From Methylovulum psychrotolerans (lineage in GTDB: Bacteria > Pseudomonadota > Gammaproteobacteria > Methylococcales > Methylomonadaceae), in contig NZ_PGFZ01000001.1 in the NCBI RefSeq assembly GCF_002923755.1, positions 1,129,176-1,193,175 of the forward strand: a stretch of 64,000 nucleotides of DNA, read 5' to 3'. This document shows, piece by piece, positions 50,518 to 57,889 of the stretch. The notes beneath the pieces are model-generated. The model did no database searches. It was not told the origin of the DNA and saw nothing but the letters and a program-made list of their open reading frames with translations. Position 1 is the stretch's first letter. Every line of letters starts with the position of its first letter. The translations under genes and the position numbers were made by a program.

Positions 50518-51729
50518 CTATTTGCTACCGCTACGCCATTTCATCCCCCATTGATAATGCTTATCCAGCTTCTCGTGGCCGCCAAAATATTCGTTCAGCT
50601 TCATCAGCTTTAACGCGCCATGGCTATTTTCTAACATCGCTATGGCACACATATTCGAGTCCTTGCCTTGGGAATCCAAACGCACTTCAATGACCGGATG
50701 GTCGGGGACGGTCAGGGTAACAACGGCATCAGCCTGTGTCCAACTCACCGCACCTTCGTAGATAAAGGCAAAAATGCAAATGCGCCGGATACGGTCAAAA
50801 TACTTGCCGTTAATGTACAGAAACTCGCCCTCGGCAACTGCGCCGGAACGGTCGTCACCCGCGAGGTGGATATAAGGCACATCTTCGTAAGACCCAAAAC
50901 AATTGCCTAACGCTTGCACCACATGCTTAGTGCCATCACTGAGTTCGTATAAACACCCCAGATCAAGGTCAACCGCCTTATCGGCACTCTTGCCGCCAAA
51001 AAAACCTTTTTTCTGGGTTTGCTGCGCCGACCAATTCAAATTGCAGACAATGCGTCCGTAACCACTGGCCGTTTTAGGTTTATCCAAAGAAATTTTGTCG
51101 CCACGTTTTTCTAAGGTGATTTTTGACAGGGATACTTTAGGCTCTACTGGCTTTGGCGGCTGGACTTCCTCTGCCACTTCCGCGCCAAAATGCTTGACCA
51201 ACGCCGCCAAACCGCCGTTAAAGCCTTGGCCTATCGAATTGAAACGCCAAGTGCCGTCTTTGCGGTACAACTCGCCGACCATCAGGGCTTTTTCATCGGC
51301 GAAATCGTTGCCGTTAAAAGCAAACCGCGCCACTTCTTGCCCTAATCCGGTCAACAGGCGCAAATACCCTGCTTGCATCTGGCGCATCGTGCCGTTGCCA
51401 TCCACTGCCGCCGTAAACACCAAGCGGTCAACCGTGGCAGGCAAGAGCGCCAATTGGCAAGTAAATCCTGCCATATCGCCTGCCGGTGCCGCTAAAGCGA
51501 CAGCCCCGCACGGTGTTTGGGGCTGGTTGAAAAAGGTCATATAGCGGTCATCAGAGAGCTTCTGTTGGGCATCCAGACCAAAACAAGCAAAATCTACCGC
51601 TACCGACAGACCTGCTATAGACACACCTATCTGGAAGCGCTCTGCTGGCGCATAGTTAGCGAACAGTTGCTCTAGGGCGACCCGCCGCCCTTTTGCCAGT
51701 ACCTGAGAGTCGGCATTCAGGGCGGACAT
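50518..51729 (-). CDS. terA: TerA-like protein with two TerD-type domains
   Basis: 403 residues. The first domain (about 1-190) is a diverged TerD-like domain: 'VDFACFGLDAQQKLSDDRYMTFFNQPQTPCGAVAL' and 'MVGELYRKDGTWRFNSIGQGFNGGLAALVKHFG'. A linker with PPKPVEPK leads to the second (about 205-400) with 'ISLDKPKTASGYGRIVCNLNW', 'KAVDLDLGCLYELSDG', 'YIHLAGDDRSGAVAEGEFLYINGKYFDRIRRICIFAFIYEG'. Two-domain architecture and length match TerA of enteric ter operons. It sits between two TerD paralogues (20 and 49 base gaps). Confidence 0.85.
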   Translation of the reverse strand: MSALNADSQVLAKGRRVALEQLFANYAPAERFQIGVSIAGLSVAVDFACFGLDAQQKLSDDRYMTFFNQPQTPCGAVALAAPAGDMAGFTCQLALLPATVDRLVFTAAVDGNGTMRQMQAGYLRLLTGLGQEVARFAFNGNDFADEKALMVGELYRKDGTWRFNSIGQGFNGGLAALVKHFGAEVAEEVQPPKPVEPKVSLSKITLEKRGDKISLDKPKTASGYGRIVCNLNWSAQQTQKKGFFGGKSADKAVDLDLGCLYELSDGTKHVVQALGNCFGSYEDVPYIHLAGDDRSGAVAEGEFLYINGKYFDRIRRICIFAFIYEGAVSWTQADAVVTLTVPDHPVIEVRLDSQGKDSNMCAIAMLENSHGALKLMKLNEYFGGHEKLDKHYQWGMKWRSGSK

Positions 51730-51749
51730 ATCGTCACGTTCCTCGTCGT

Positions 51750-52325
51750 TTAAACATTAACGCCAAAGGAAGTGGCCAATGGCCCTAAACCGCCCGCAAA
51801 GCCTTGGCCGACCGCCTTAAATTTCCAATCGCCACCATTGCGGTAAATTTCGCCAAAAATCATTGCGGTTTCGACAGAAGCGTCTTCACTTAAATCGTAA
51901 CGGGCAATTTCTTGGCTATTTTCTTCGTTGACTATACGGATATAAGCGCGGCTGACTTGGCCGAAATTTTGTTTACGGGTTTCGGCATCGTAAATCGTAA
52001 CCGTGAACACCACTTTGTCCAAATCGGCGGGAACGGCGGACAATTGGACTTTGACCACTTCATCGTCGCCGTCGCCTACGCCTGTGGTGTTGTCGCCCAT
52101 GTGTTCGACCGCACCGTCGGCAACGACCTTATTGTTAAAAAAGCAGAAATCGCTGTCAGAACGGACTTTACCGTCCGCTTTCACCAAAAAGGCGCTCGCA
52201 TCCAGATCGAATGCCGCCCCATCGGTAGCGCGTGCGTCCCAGCCTAAGCCGACGATGATTTTATTCAAGCCTGGCGCTTCTTTGCTTAAGTTTACGTTGC
52301 CGCCTTTTGTCAGTGATATTGCCAT
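51750..52325 (-). CDS. TerD/TerE family protein 2
   Basis: 191 residues. Canonical single-domain TerD/TerE pattern: '[32 protein letters not shown]', '[28 protein letters not shown]', '[53 protein letters not shown]', and '[36 protein letters not shown]'. The D-rich GDNxTGxGDGDDE loop binds Ca2+ in characterised members. Close paralogue of the upstream TerD protein. Which one corresponds to TerD and which to TerE is not decidable from sequence alone. Confidence 0.93.
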   Translation of the reverse strand: MAISLTKGGNVNLSKEAPGLNKIIVGLGWDARATDGAAFDLDASAFLVKADGKVRSDSDFCFFNNKVVADGAVEHMGDNTTGVGDGDDEVVKVQLSAVPADLDKVVFTVTIYDAETRKQNFGQVSRAYIRIVNEENSQEIARYDLSEDASVETAMIFGEIYRNGGDWKFKAVGQGFAGGLGPLATSFGVNV

Positions 52326-52392
52326 GATGCCATGTCCTCTTTAGTTGTTTTTAGACTATTAAAATTATAACTTTATACTAAAATTGTTAAAA

Positions 52393-52968
52393 CTATACAT
52401 TAATGCCATATTGGCGAGCCAAAGCCGCCAAGCCGCCCGCGTAACCTTGGCCGACCGCACGGAATTTCCACTCGTTAGTGTGGCGGTAAATTTCGCCGAA
52501 AATCATCGCGGTTTCGATAGAGGCATCTTCGCTCAAATCAAACCGGGTGACTTCCACGCCCGAATCTTTATTGACGATACGGACAAAGGCTTGGCTAACC
52601 TGACCAAAATTTTGCTTGCGGGGTTCCGCGTCGTGGATGGTCACGGTAAAAATAACCCGTTGGATGTCGGCGGGAATTTTATCGAGCAAGACGATAATGG
52701 ATTCGTCATCACCGTCGCCTGCACCCGTGCGGTTATCGCCAGTATGCTCGACCGAACCGCAAGCGGATTTGGGCTGGTTATAAAAAATAAAATCGGCATC
52801 CGAGCGGACTTTACCGTCGCTGTTGACCATAAAGGCACTGGCATCCAAATCAAAATCCGCACCGTCCGTAGGCCGGGCATCCCAGCCTAAACCGACGATA
52901 ACATTTTTTAGGCTCGGGTCGGTTTTGGACAAACTGATGTTGCCGCCTTTGCTTAAGGAAATACTCAT
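52393..52968 (-). CDS. TerD/TerE family protein 1, first gene of the Ter operon
   Basis: 191 residues from the ATG at 52968 (GGAG 10 bases upstream). A TTG three codons earlier is not favoured because the family begins M(A/S)ISLSKGGN. The pattern '[38 protein letters not shown]', '[42 protein letters not shown]' and '[36 protein letters not shown]' is full-length TerD/TerE with an intact Ca2+-binding loop. As first gene of a minus-strand operon of some 13 kb it marks where the operon promoter should lie (52.97-53.2 kb). Confidence 0.93.
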   Translation of the reverse strand: MSISLSKGGNISLSKTDPSLKNVIVGLGWDARPTDGADFDLDASAFMVNSDGKVRSDADFIFYNQPKSACGSVEHTGDNRTGAGDGDDESIIVLLDKIPADIQRVIFTVTIHDAEPRKQNFGQVSQAFVRIVNKDSGVEVTRFDLSEDASIETAMIFGEIYRHTNEWKFRAVGQGYAGGLAALARQYGINV

Positions 52969-53442
52969 AAAAATCAATCTCCGTTCATTTTAGTGATGGT
53001 CAGGTTCATCTATAGATGGGGATGCAATGATCCAAAAACAAGAAGGGGACAGTTTTTCGGCACACAGCCGCCGCCCTGCCGCTAGCTTAGCATCTAGGCT
53101 TATGATAACCCTTAATAGACACTTTTCCTAGCTAAGCACAGATGCAGCCATTACGCCTGACCGAAAGCTTTTTCGGCAAAAAATAAGTTACCTTTACAGC
53201 ACAGATTTTCTTTTTAAATTATTTCTTATTTATATTCAATTTGTTGCAAAATACACGCATATCGCATACCGATTCCGCTATTATTTTTTTAATTTATAGT
53301 TTTGACACAACACGGTTATCGTGATAAAAATTGCACCGTTGTTTAAGAAAACTTTCGACAACCGACTCATACAAGCTGAGTTGCTCCCTTGTAGGAAAGG
53401 GAAATAACAAAAATATTAATAACTATAGATGAGGATTTAAAA
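52969..53442. other. Divergent intergenic region between the Ter operon and a small membrane-protein gene
   Basis: About 470 AT-rich bases without a gene. The plus-strand promoter at 53302-53330 is described separately. No clear minus-strand boxes for the Ter operon were found. Confidence 0.4.
53302..53330 (+). promoter_or_regulatory. Sigma70-type promoter for the small membrane-protein gene
   Basis: TTGACA (53302-53307), 17-base spacer, TAAAAA (53325-53330), preceded by TGA. It lies about 110 bases upstream of the ATG at 53443. Confidence 0.5.
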
Positions 53443-53652
53443 ATGGCTGAAGTACAAGAAGACAATTCACTGTGGTTCATCGTTGGTGGCTGTATCGCTG
53501 CAATCGTTCTGTTGGTCGTTTTATTGAAAAAAGACGAAACCAAACATTTGCAAAGCGGTGCTGTTGCGGCACTTCAAACTGAAACCTTTTCTAAAATAGA
53601 AAAAAGACACACCAGCAACAACTCTACAGCTGCTCAAATAGCTGGCAAATAA
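53443..53652 (+). CDS. Small single-pass membrane protein, unknown
   Basis: 69 residues: an acidic N-terminus (MAEVQEDNS), one membrane helix (LWFIVGGCIAAIVLLVVLL, about residues 10-28), then a polar basic tail (KKDETKH...KIEKRHTSNNSTAAQIAGK). GAGG 9-10 bases before the ATG, a good promoter and two strong hairpins after the stop argue for a genuine, well-expressed monocistronic gene. No family recognised. It could be a small accessory or stress membrane protein; its nearness to the divergent Ter operon may be coincidental. Confidence 0.65.
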   Translation: MAEVQEDNSLWFIVGGCIAAIVLLVVLLKKDETKHLQSGAVAALQTETFSKIEKRHTSNNSTAAQIAGK

Positions 53653-53661
53653 AACCAAAAG

Positions 53662-53691
53662 CCCTCCGCGCACTTAAGCCGGAGGGTTTTT
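53662..53691 (+). terminator. Rho-independent terminator of the small membrane-protein gene
   Basis: CCCTCCG (53662-53668) and CGGAGGG (53680-53686) form a 7-base stem 9 bases after the stop codon, followed by T5. Confidence 0.85.
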
Positions 53692-53712
53692 GCTTGCAAG
53701 CGCTTGCAAAGC

Positions 53713-53743
53713 AATAAAGGCGGCAATCATTGCCGCCTTTATT
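53713..53743. terminator. Perfect 15-base palindrome, second terminator-like hairpin
   Basis: AATAAAGGCGGCAAT (53713-53727) is perfectly mirrored at 53729-53743 around a single base. It is 27 bases past the first terminator and may terminate in both directions, also serving the histidine kinase gene that ends at 53899 on the minus strand. Confidence 0.6.
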
Positions 53744-53898
53744 ATTTCTGGTGTACGCCTCAACTGTAAAGCAATCCTCGCTATACTTCAAAAAACGGCT
53801 GAATTCAGCTGCAAATTCCCTGCACCGACAGAGTTACCTATCCCGGAAAGTACGCATGGGCATCTTTGTGTTAAGGAAAAAGGCTAAAGCATAGCCTA

Positions 53899-56103
53899 TT
53901 ACTTATTTTTCTTTAAAATATCAATGACCAGCTCAAGCAAATTCGGCACATCGAACGGCTTAGTCAAATAGGCCAGAAAACCTGCCTTTAAACCTTCATC
54001 AATGGTCTTCGGCATGGCGGCGGCACTGACAGCAACCACCGGAATCAGGGCTGTACCAGGATTGGCTTTAAGCAAATGCAGAGCCTCCAAACCACTCATT
54101 TCTGGCAGGTTGATGTCCATCAACACAAGATCTGGCGATTCTTGGCAGATTAGCTCCAAGCCGCATTCGGCAGTGTTGGCGGTTAGCAATTCGACACCCG
54201 GAAGCTTTCGGAAAATATGTAACATAACCTTGATATTGATAAGACAGTCATCAATATAGATAACACGCCCGCTGATATCGGAAAGATCCATGGCCGCTTT
54301 AGTTGCTATCCCCGCAGACCTATCGTTAACGGCTGCCTTAGGCAAATTAACCCAGAAGCGGCTACCGACTCCCATAACACTGTCAAAACCAATGCTGCCT
54401 CCCATCGCTTCGACTAGCCGCTTGCTGACAACCAACCCTATCCCCGTACCTTCGACACTTGTTGTTTCCGCCCCTAAGCGTTGGAATGGCTGAAATATTT
54501 CTGTATATCTCCCCTCGGCTATACCTAAGCCCGTATCGGCGACAGTAATGCGCACAAAATCCCCAGACACTTCGCAGGATAAGCCCACGCTACCCCCCTC
54601 TCGGTTATATTTGATCGCATTGGACAATAAATTCAATATAACCTGGCGCACCCGCAACATGTCGGCGTAGATGGCCATTTCGCTTTGGTACGATGGGATA
54701 ATAGTGACATTTCGTGCCGTTGCGGTAGGCCGCAATAGCAACACCACCTCTTCAAGCAACGGCACTAAGGCGACTTTATCGGTGTAAAGGTTCAGTTTTT
54801 GGTTTTCGATGCAAGCGAGATCGAGGATTTCGTTGATGAGGATCAGCAAATGGCGGCTGCTGGTTATGATGTGTCCAACCGCCAGTTTTTGTTCGTTTAT
54901 GAGCGGCGACAGCCCACCCATTTCCAGTAATTGCGCGAACCCGATAATGGCGTTGAGCGGCGTACGCAATTCGTGGCTCATGTTTGTTAAGAATTCGGAC
55001 TTGGCACGGTTAGCGTTCTCTGCGGCTTGCTTTGCTAAGGTCAGTTCGGTGATGTCGTTAATGATGCACTGCACCAGCCCTTGCCTAATCGGTGTCAAAC
55101 TCAGATGTAACCAGACGCTACTGCTATCGGGGCGCGGCAATTCAATTTCCTCCGTCACCGTGACCCGTTGGTCTTGGCATCGCGCCAAAGCCTTGCCTAT
55201 ACTGTTAGGGTCACGGCAACACAGCGCATTCAGGAAGGTAGCATTTGGTTCGGCGGTTAATGCAACATCCATGCCTATCATCTGGATAAAAGCAGGATTA
55301 CAGGACACTATCCGGCTGTTACTATCCAGCAGACAGATCCCCGCTTTGGCATTGTCAAAAATAGCCAAATATTTTTTTTCGCCGGCCTCATGCTGTAGCC
55401 GAAGGTTTTGCTCTTCATGCAGGGCGGACACCAGTTGCTTTGCCAAGGCGTTGACATCGTCCACTAGGCGGCCAATTTCATCATCCTGATGGCCACGCGG
55501 TGAAGCCAGCGTATCGCCCGCACAGGCATCCATTGCGTGTAAGTTATCCGAAACCTGCCCGATGGGCCGGATCACGAAAAACGACACCATCACCAGCACT
55601 ACGCCGCCCAATACCACCAGTTCGAAAATCAGCAGATTCCTGACAAAGCCCACATCCAAGTCGATACGCTGTGTTATTTTTAAAGGGTTCGGGACTAAAA
55701 CCAATTCGCCGACCACTTTATCGGGACTGAACGGGGATAGGATTAACCGATGAATCGGTGCTATTTCGGATATGCCGCTCTCCAGAAAATGGCCAGGACG
55801 CGAAAAGTTAGCCAACTCCGCTTTGCCGATATCGTAAATCACGACCGACGCAACCTCGCTATTCTTCATCAGCCCTTGCGCCACTTCGGCAGCTAGTGGT
55901 TGGTCATTCAAGTAACAAGCAATGCTGGCAGTCCGTTCCACCGTGTCTATCAATTCATTTAGACGCCCCTGGGTTTGGCGGTATGAATAATTGGCAATGA
56001 CCGAAGAGGCAAAGGCAATAAACACGCCTCCCGTCACTCCGGAAACCACCAGCAGAAAGAGTAACGTGCGGGCCAATATATTGGCAGGGAACCAATGACG
56101 CAT
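53899..56103 (-). CDS. Hybrid sensor histidine kinase (TM-HAMP-PAS-HisKA-HATPase-REC)
   Basis: 734 residues. Two membrane helices (about 12-36 and 155-178) enclose a periplasmic domain of about 115 residues with an 'RLILSPFSPDKVVGELVLV' part. HAMP ('FVIRPIGQVSDNLHAMDA..DEIGRLVDDVNALAKQLV') and PAS ('AIFDNAKAGICLLDSNSRIVSCNPAFIQMIG') follow. Then HisKA with the phospho-His in 'FLTNMSHELRTPLNAIIGFAQLLE', HATPase boxes ('VILNLLSNAIKYN', 'VADTGLGIAEG', 'GTGIGLVVSKRLVEAMGG'), and a C-terminal receiver with intact Asp in 'LVLMDINLPEMSG' and Lys in 'YLTKPFD'. It follows the PstS-like gene (1-base overlap) and the porin; the periplasmic protein may feed it a signal. Confidence 0.92.
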   Translation of the reverse strand: MRHWFPANILARTLLFLLVVSGVTGGVFIAFASSVIANYSYRQTQGRLNELIDTVERTASIACYLNDQPLAAEVAQGLMKNSEVASVVIYDIGKAELANFSRPGHFLESGISEIAPIHRLILSPFSPDKVVGELVLVPNPLKITQRIDLDVGFVRNLLIFELVVLGGVVLVMVSFFVIRPIGQVSDNLHAMDACAGDTLASPRGHQDDEIGRLVDDVNALAKQLVSALHEEQNLRLQHEAGEKKYLAIFDNAKAGICLLDSNSRIVSCNPAFIQMIGMDVALTAEPNATFLNALCCRDPNSIGKALARCQDQRVTVTEEIELPRPDSSSVWLHLSLTPIRQGLVQCIINDITELTLAKQAAENANRAKSEFLTNMSHELRTPLNAIIGFAQLLEMGGLSPLINEQKLAVGHIITSSRHLLILINEILDLACIENQKLNLYTDKVALVPLLEEVVLLLRPTATARNVTIIPSYQSEMAIYADMLRVRQVILNLLSNAIKYNREGGSVGLSCEVSGDFVRITVADTGLGIAEGRYTEIFQPFQRLGAETTSVEGTGIGLVVSKRLVEAMGGSIGFDSVMGVGSRFWVNLPKAAVNDRSAGIATKAAMDLSDISGRVIYIDDCLINIKVMLHIFRKLPGVELLTANTAECGLELICQESPDLVLMDINLPEMSGLEALHLLKANPGTALIPVVAVSAAAMPKTIDEGLKAGFLAYLTKPFDVPNLLELVIDILKKNK

Positions 56104-56552
56104 TATTTGCCGCCTTTAGGTTGCAATTCCAGGATGATCTTTACCCGTTTGTCCGCAATGGCACGCTCTACATAACCGATAGTATTCGGGTCGCTGGCCA
56201 CACTTTCGAGTACGGCTTTTTGGTCTGCTACTCCACGCGGCGGCGAAGCCCGTCCGGAAAATATCAGCCGCGCCCAATAAGAATCAATATCCGCCATCTC
56301 TTTATTCACTAAAAGGCGATAAAAAAGGGCTTTTTCCTCACTGTCTGACGGCAAATCCAGGGGCTGCGCGGCAGCACCTGAAGGCATCCGACGCAACCGG
56401 CCCATGTAAATGTTGATCACTTCTTCACGGCTAATGCTAGCTACGGAAATTTTGGCGTTGGCGATCAGTACCATATCCGCCGATACCGCATTAACCCCCA
56501 CTAGCATTAAAACCAGCATAAGAAAGGTTAATAGCTTGGCTAAAATATCCAT
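56103..56552 (-). CDS. Short PstS-like periplasmic substrate-binding protein
   Basis: 149 residues from the ATG at 56552, just after the porin stop; a longer frame would run inside the porin gene. Signal peptide (LAKLLTFLMLVLMLVGVNAVSA). The mature part 'VLIANAKISVASISREEVINIYMGRLRRMPSGAAAQPLDLPSDSEEKALFYRLLVNKEMADIDSYWARLIFSGRASPPRGV..KAVLESVASDPNTIGYV' follows the short PstS-like phosphate ABC substrate-binding family (PBP-like). These accompany sensor kinases more often than true phosphate transporters. No permease is present. It probably binds a periplasmic ligand for the kinase translated next (stop overlaps the kinase start). Confidence 0.8.
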   Translation of the reverse strand: MDILAKLLTFLMLVLMLVGVNAVSADMVLIANAKISVASISREEVINIYMGRLRRMPSGAAAQPLDLPSDSEEKALFYRLLVNKEMADIDSYWARLIFSGRASPPRGVADQKAVLESVASDPNTIGYVERAIADKRVKIILELQPKGGK

Positions 56553-56554
56553 AT

Positions 56555-57826
56555 TCAATAAGCAAAATCTAAGGTTGCCGAGAGGACATCCGTCTGCCCA
56601 TTCCAACCCGGTTGTTCGCCCCGGACTAAAAAGACCGAATCTGGACTCCCAAGAACGGTATCCCATTGAATTTTTGCATCCATGCCGCGGTAAAAATCCC
56701 AGCGTAAACCCAGCATGAACGTATGCTGGTTACTATGGGATGCGCCGATGGCCTTCGCCACCGCCGCATCCAACAACGGTATTTTTGTCCTGCCAATAGT
56801 ATTGGTGGCCGCTTGGCTCCATGACAGGCCTGCATAAGGCGTGACAGCACCGACCCGATAGCCAGCCAAGAGATAGCCGGCAAAATTGTCCTGCAAAGAG
56901 GCCGTTTCATGTACCGCTCCGCTGACCATCAATTCCACTTGCCAAGGGCCTTTATCATAGGTCATGCCCAGCGAATAATGGCGGCTGATGGTATCCTGAA
57001 CCGTCAGCGCATCGGCGGCGGCTTGAGTTTCCGGTCGGGGAATCCCGCGTAAAGCCGCTAGTAATTCCTGTATTCTGGCCAAATCCCGTGCGTGCTGGAT
57101 TTGCGTGTAGCTAAAGCGCAACTGCCAACTGTCCCACTGATAGCCCAGATTTCCGCCTAACACGAGCGCCCCGCTCACATCCCACGCCGGGGGGATTTTT
57201 TCAGGGCTATAGCCGCCGAACAGCTTGGCCCGCAGAATGCCTTTACCCATAGGCAGCTTGACCGTGCCATCCAGCCCATCAATGTATTGATAAGGCAAGC
57301 CGCCATAATAGTCCACCGCTGGCCTGACGGGGAGATAGGAATATCCCACCAGCCTGGAATCGGCACGCATGTAAAAATCAACACCTAGCCGTCCGCCCCG
57401 CAGATCCAATTCGGGGCGGGGCGAATATTTCGCGTAAGCCCACGTCAGTTCAGGCAGGTAAGTGCCGCCGAAGTGATAGCGGCTGACACCTTGACCGACG
57501 ATTTCAAGTTGGTCATTGACTGTCAAGTTAGCCTGCAAGCCGGCTAAGGAATCCACGGTAGCGGACCATTGGCCGCTTTTTACGCCATCAGGCTGGGATA
57601 AGTCACGGACAAACTCGGCTTGCCCTGAGCCTGAATGGGCCAAACCCGCCGTTCCGAAATAGTGCAAAGTTAAAGGCAAAGCTTTGTTATCCGCCCCCGA
57701 CCTGCCAGATGCCAACAGGCATAGGCAAAATACCAAGCGGGGCATCATCCTGCCGATTGCTAGTGGTTTAGCTACCGCCCGGCCATTTGCAGCACCTACA
57801 TAATAACAGGCAGATCTTGAAGACAT
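56555..57826 (-). CDS. Outer-membrane beta-barrel protein (porin-like)
   Basis: 423 residues from the ATG at 57826, which has AGGA 9 bases upstream. Two ATGs near 57748 would give a shorter signal (MPRLVFCLCLLASGRSGA) but no ribosome site. The mature part is made of alternating, aromatic-rich strands ('YHFGGTYLPELTWAYAKYSP', 'LDLRGGRLGVDFYMRADSR', 'LGYQWDSWQLRFSYTQIQ', 'YSLGMTYDKGPWQVELMVSG') and ends in ATLDFAY, the C-terminal aromatic signal of outer-membrane barrels. No specific porin family is certain. The PstS-like gene and hybrid kinase follow without gaps, giving a porin-binding protein-sensor unit. Confidence 0.8.
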   Translation of the reverse strand: MSSRSACYYVGAANGRAVAKPLAIGRMMPRLVFCLCLLASGRSGADNKALPLTLHYFGTAGLAHSGSGQAEFVRDLSQPDGVKSGQWSATVDSLAGLQANLTVNDQLEIVGQGVSRYHFGGTYLPELTWAYAKYSPRPELDLRGGRLGVDFYMRADSRLVGYSYLPVRPAVDYYGGLPYQYIDGLDGTVKLPMGKGILRAKLFGGYSPEKIPPAWDVSGALVLGGNLGYQWDSWQLRFSYTQIQHARDLARIQELLAALRGIPRPETQAAADALTVQDTISRHYSLGMTYDKGPWQVELMVSGAVHETASLQDNFAGYLLAGYRVGAVTPYAGLSWSQAATNTIGRTKIPLLDAAVAKAIGASHSNQHTFMLGLRWDFYRGMDAKIQWDTVLGSPDSVFLVRGEQPGWNGQTDVLSATLDFAY

Positions 57827-57889
57827 TTTTATTGTTCCTAAAAACGGATTGCGCCGGATTATGGAGCGCCCTTCAAGGGAACCCCTGAT

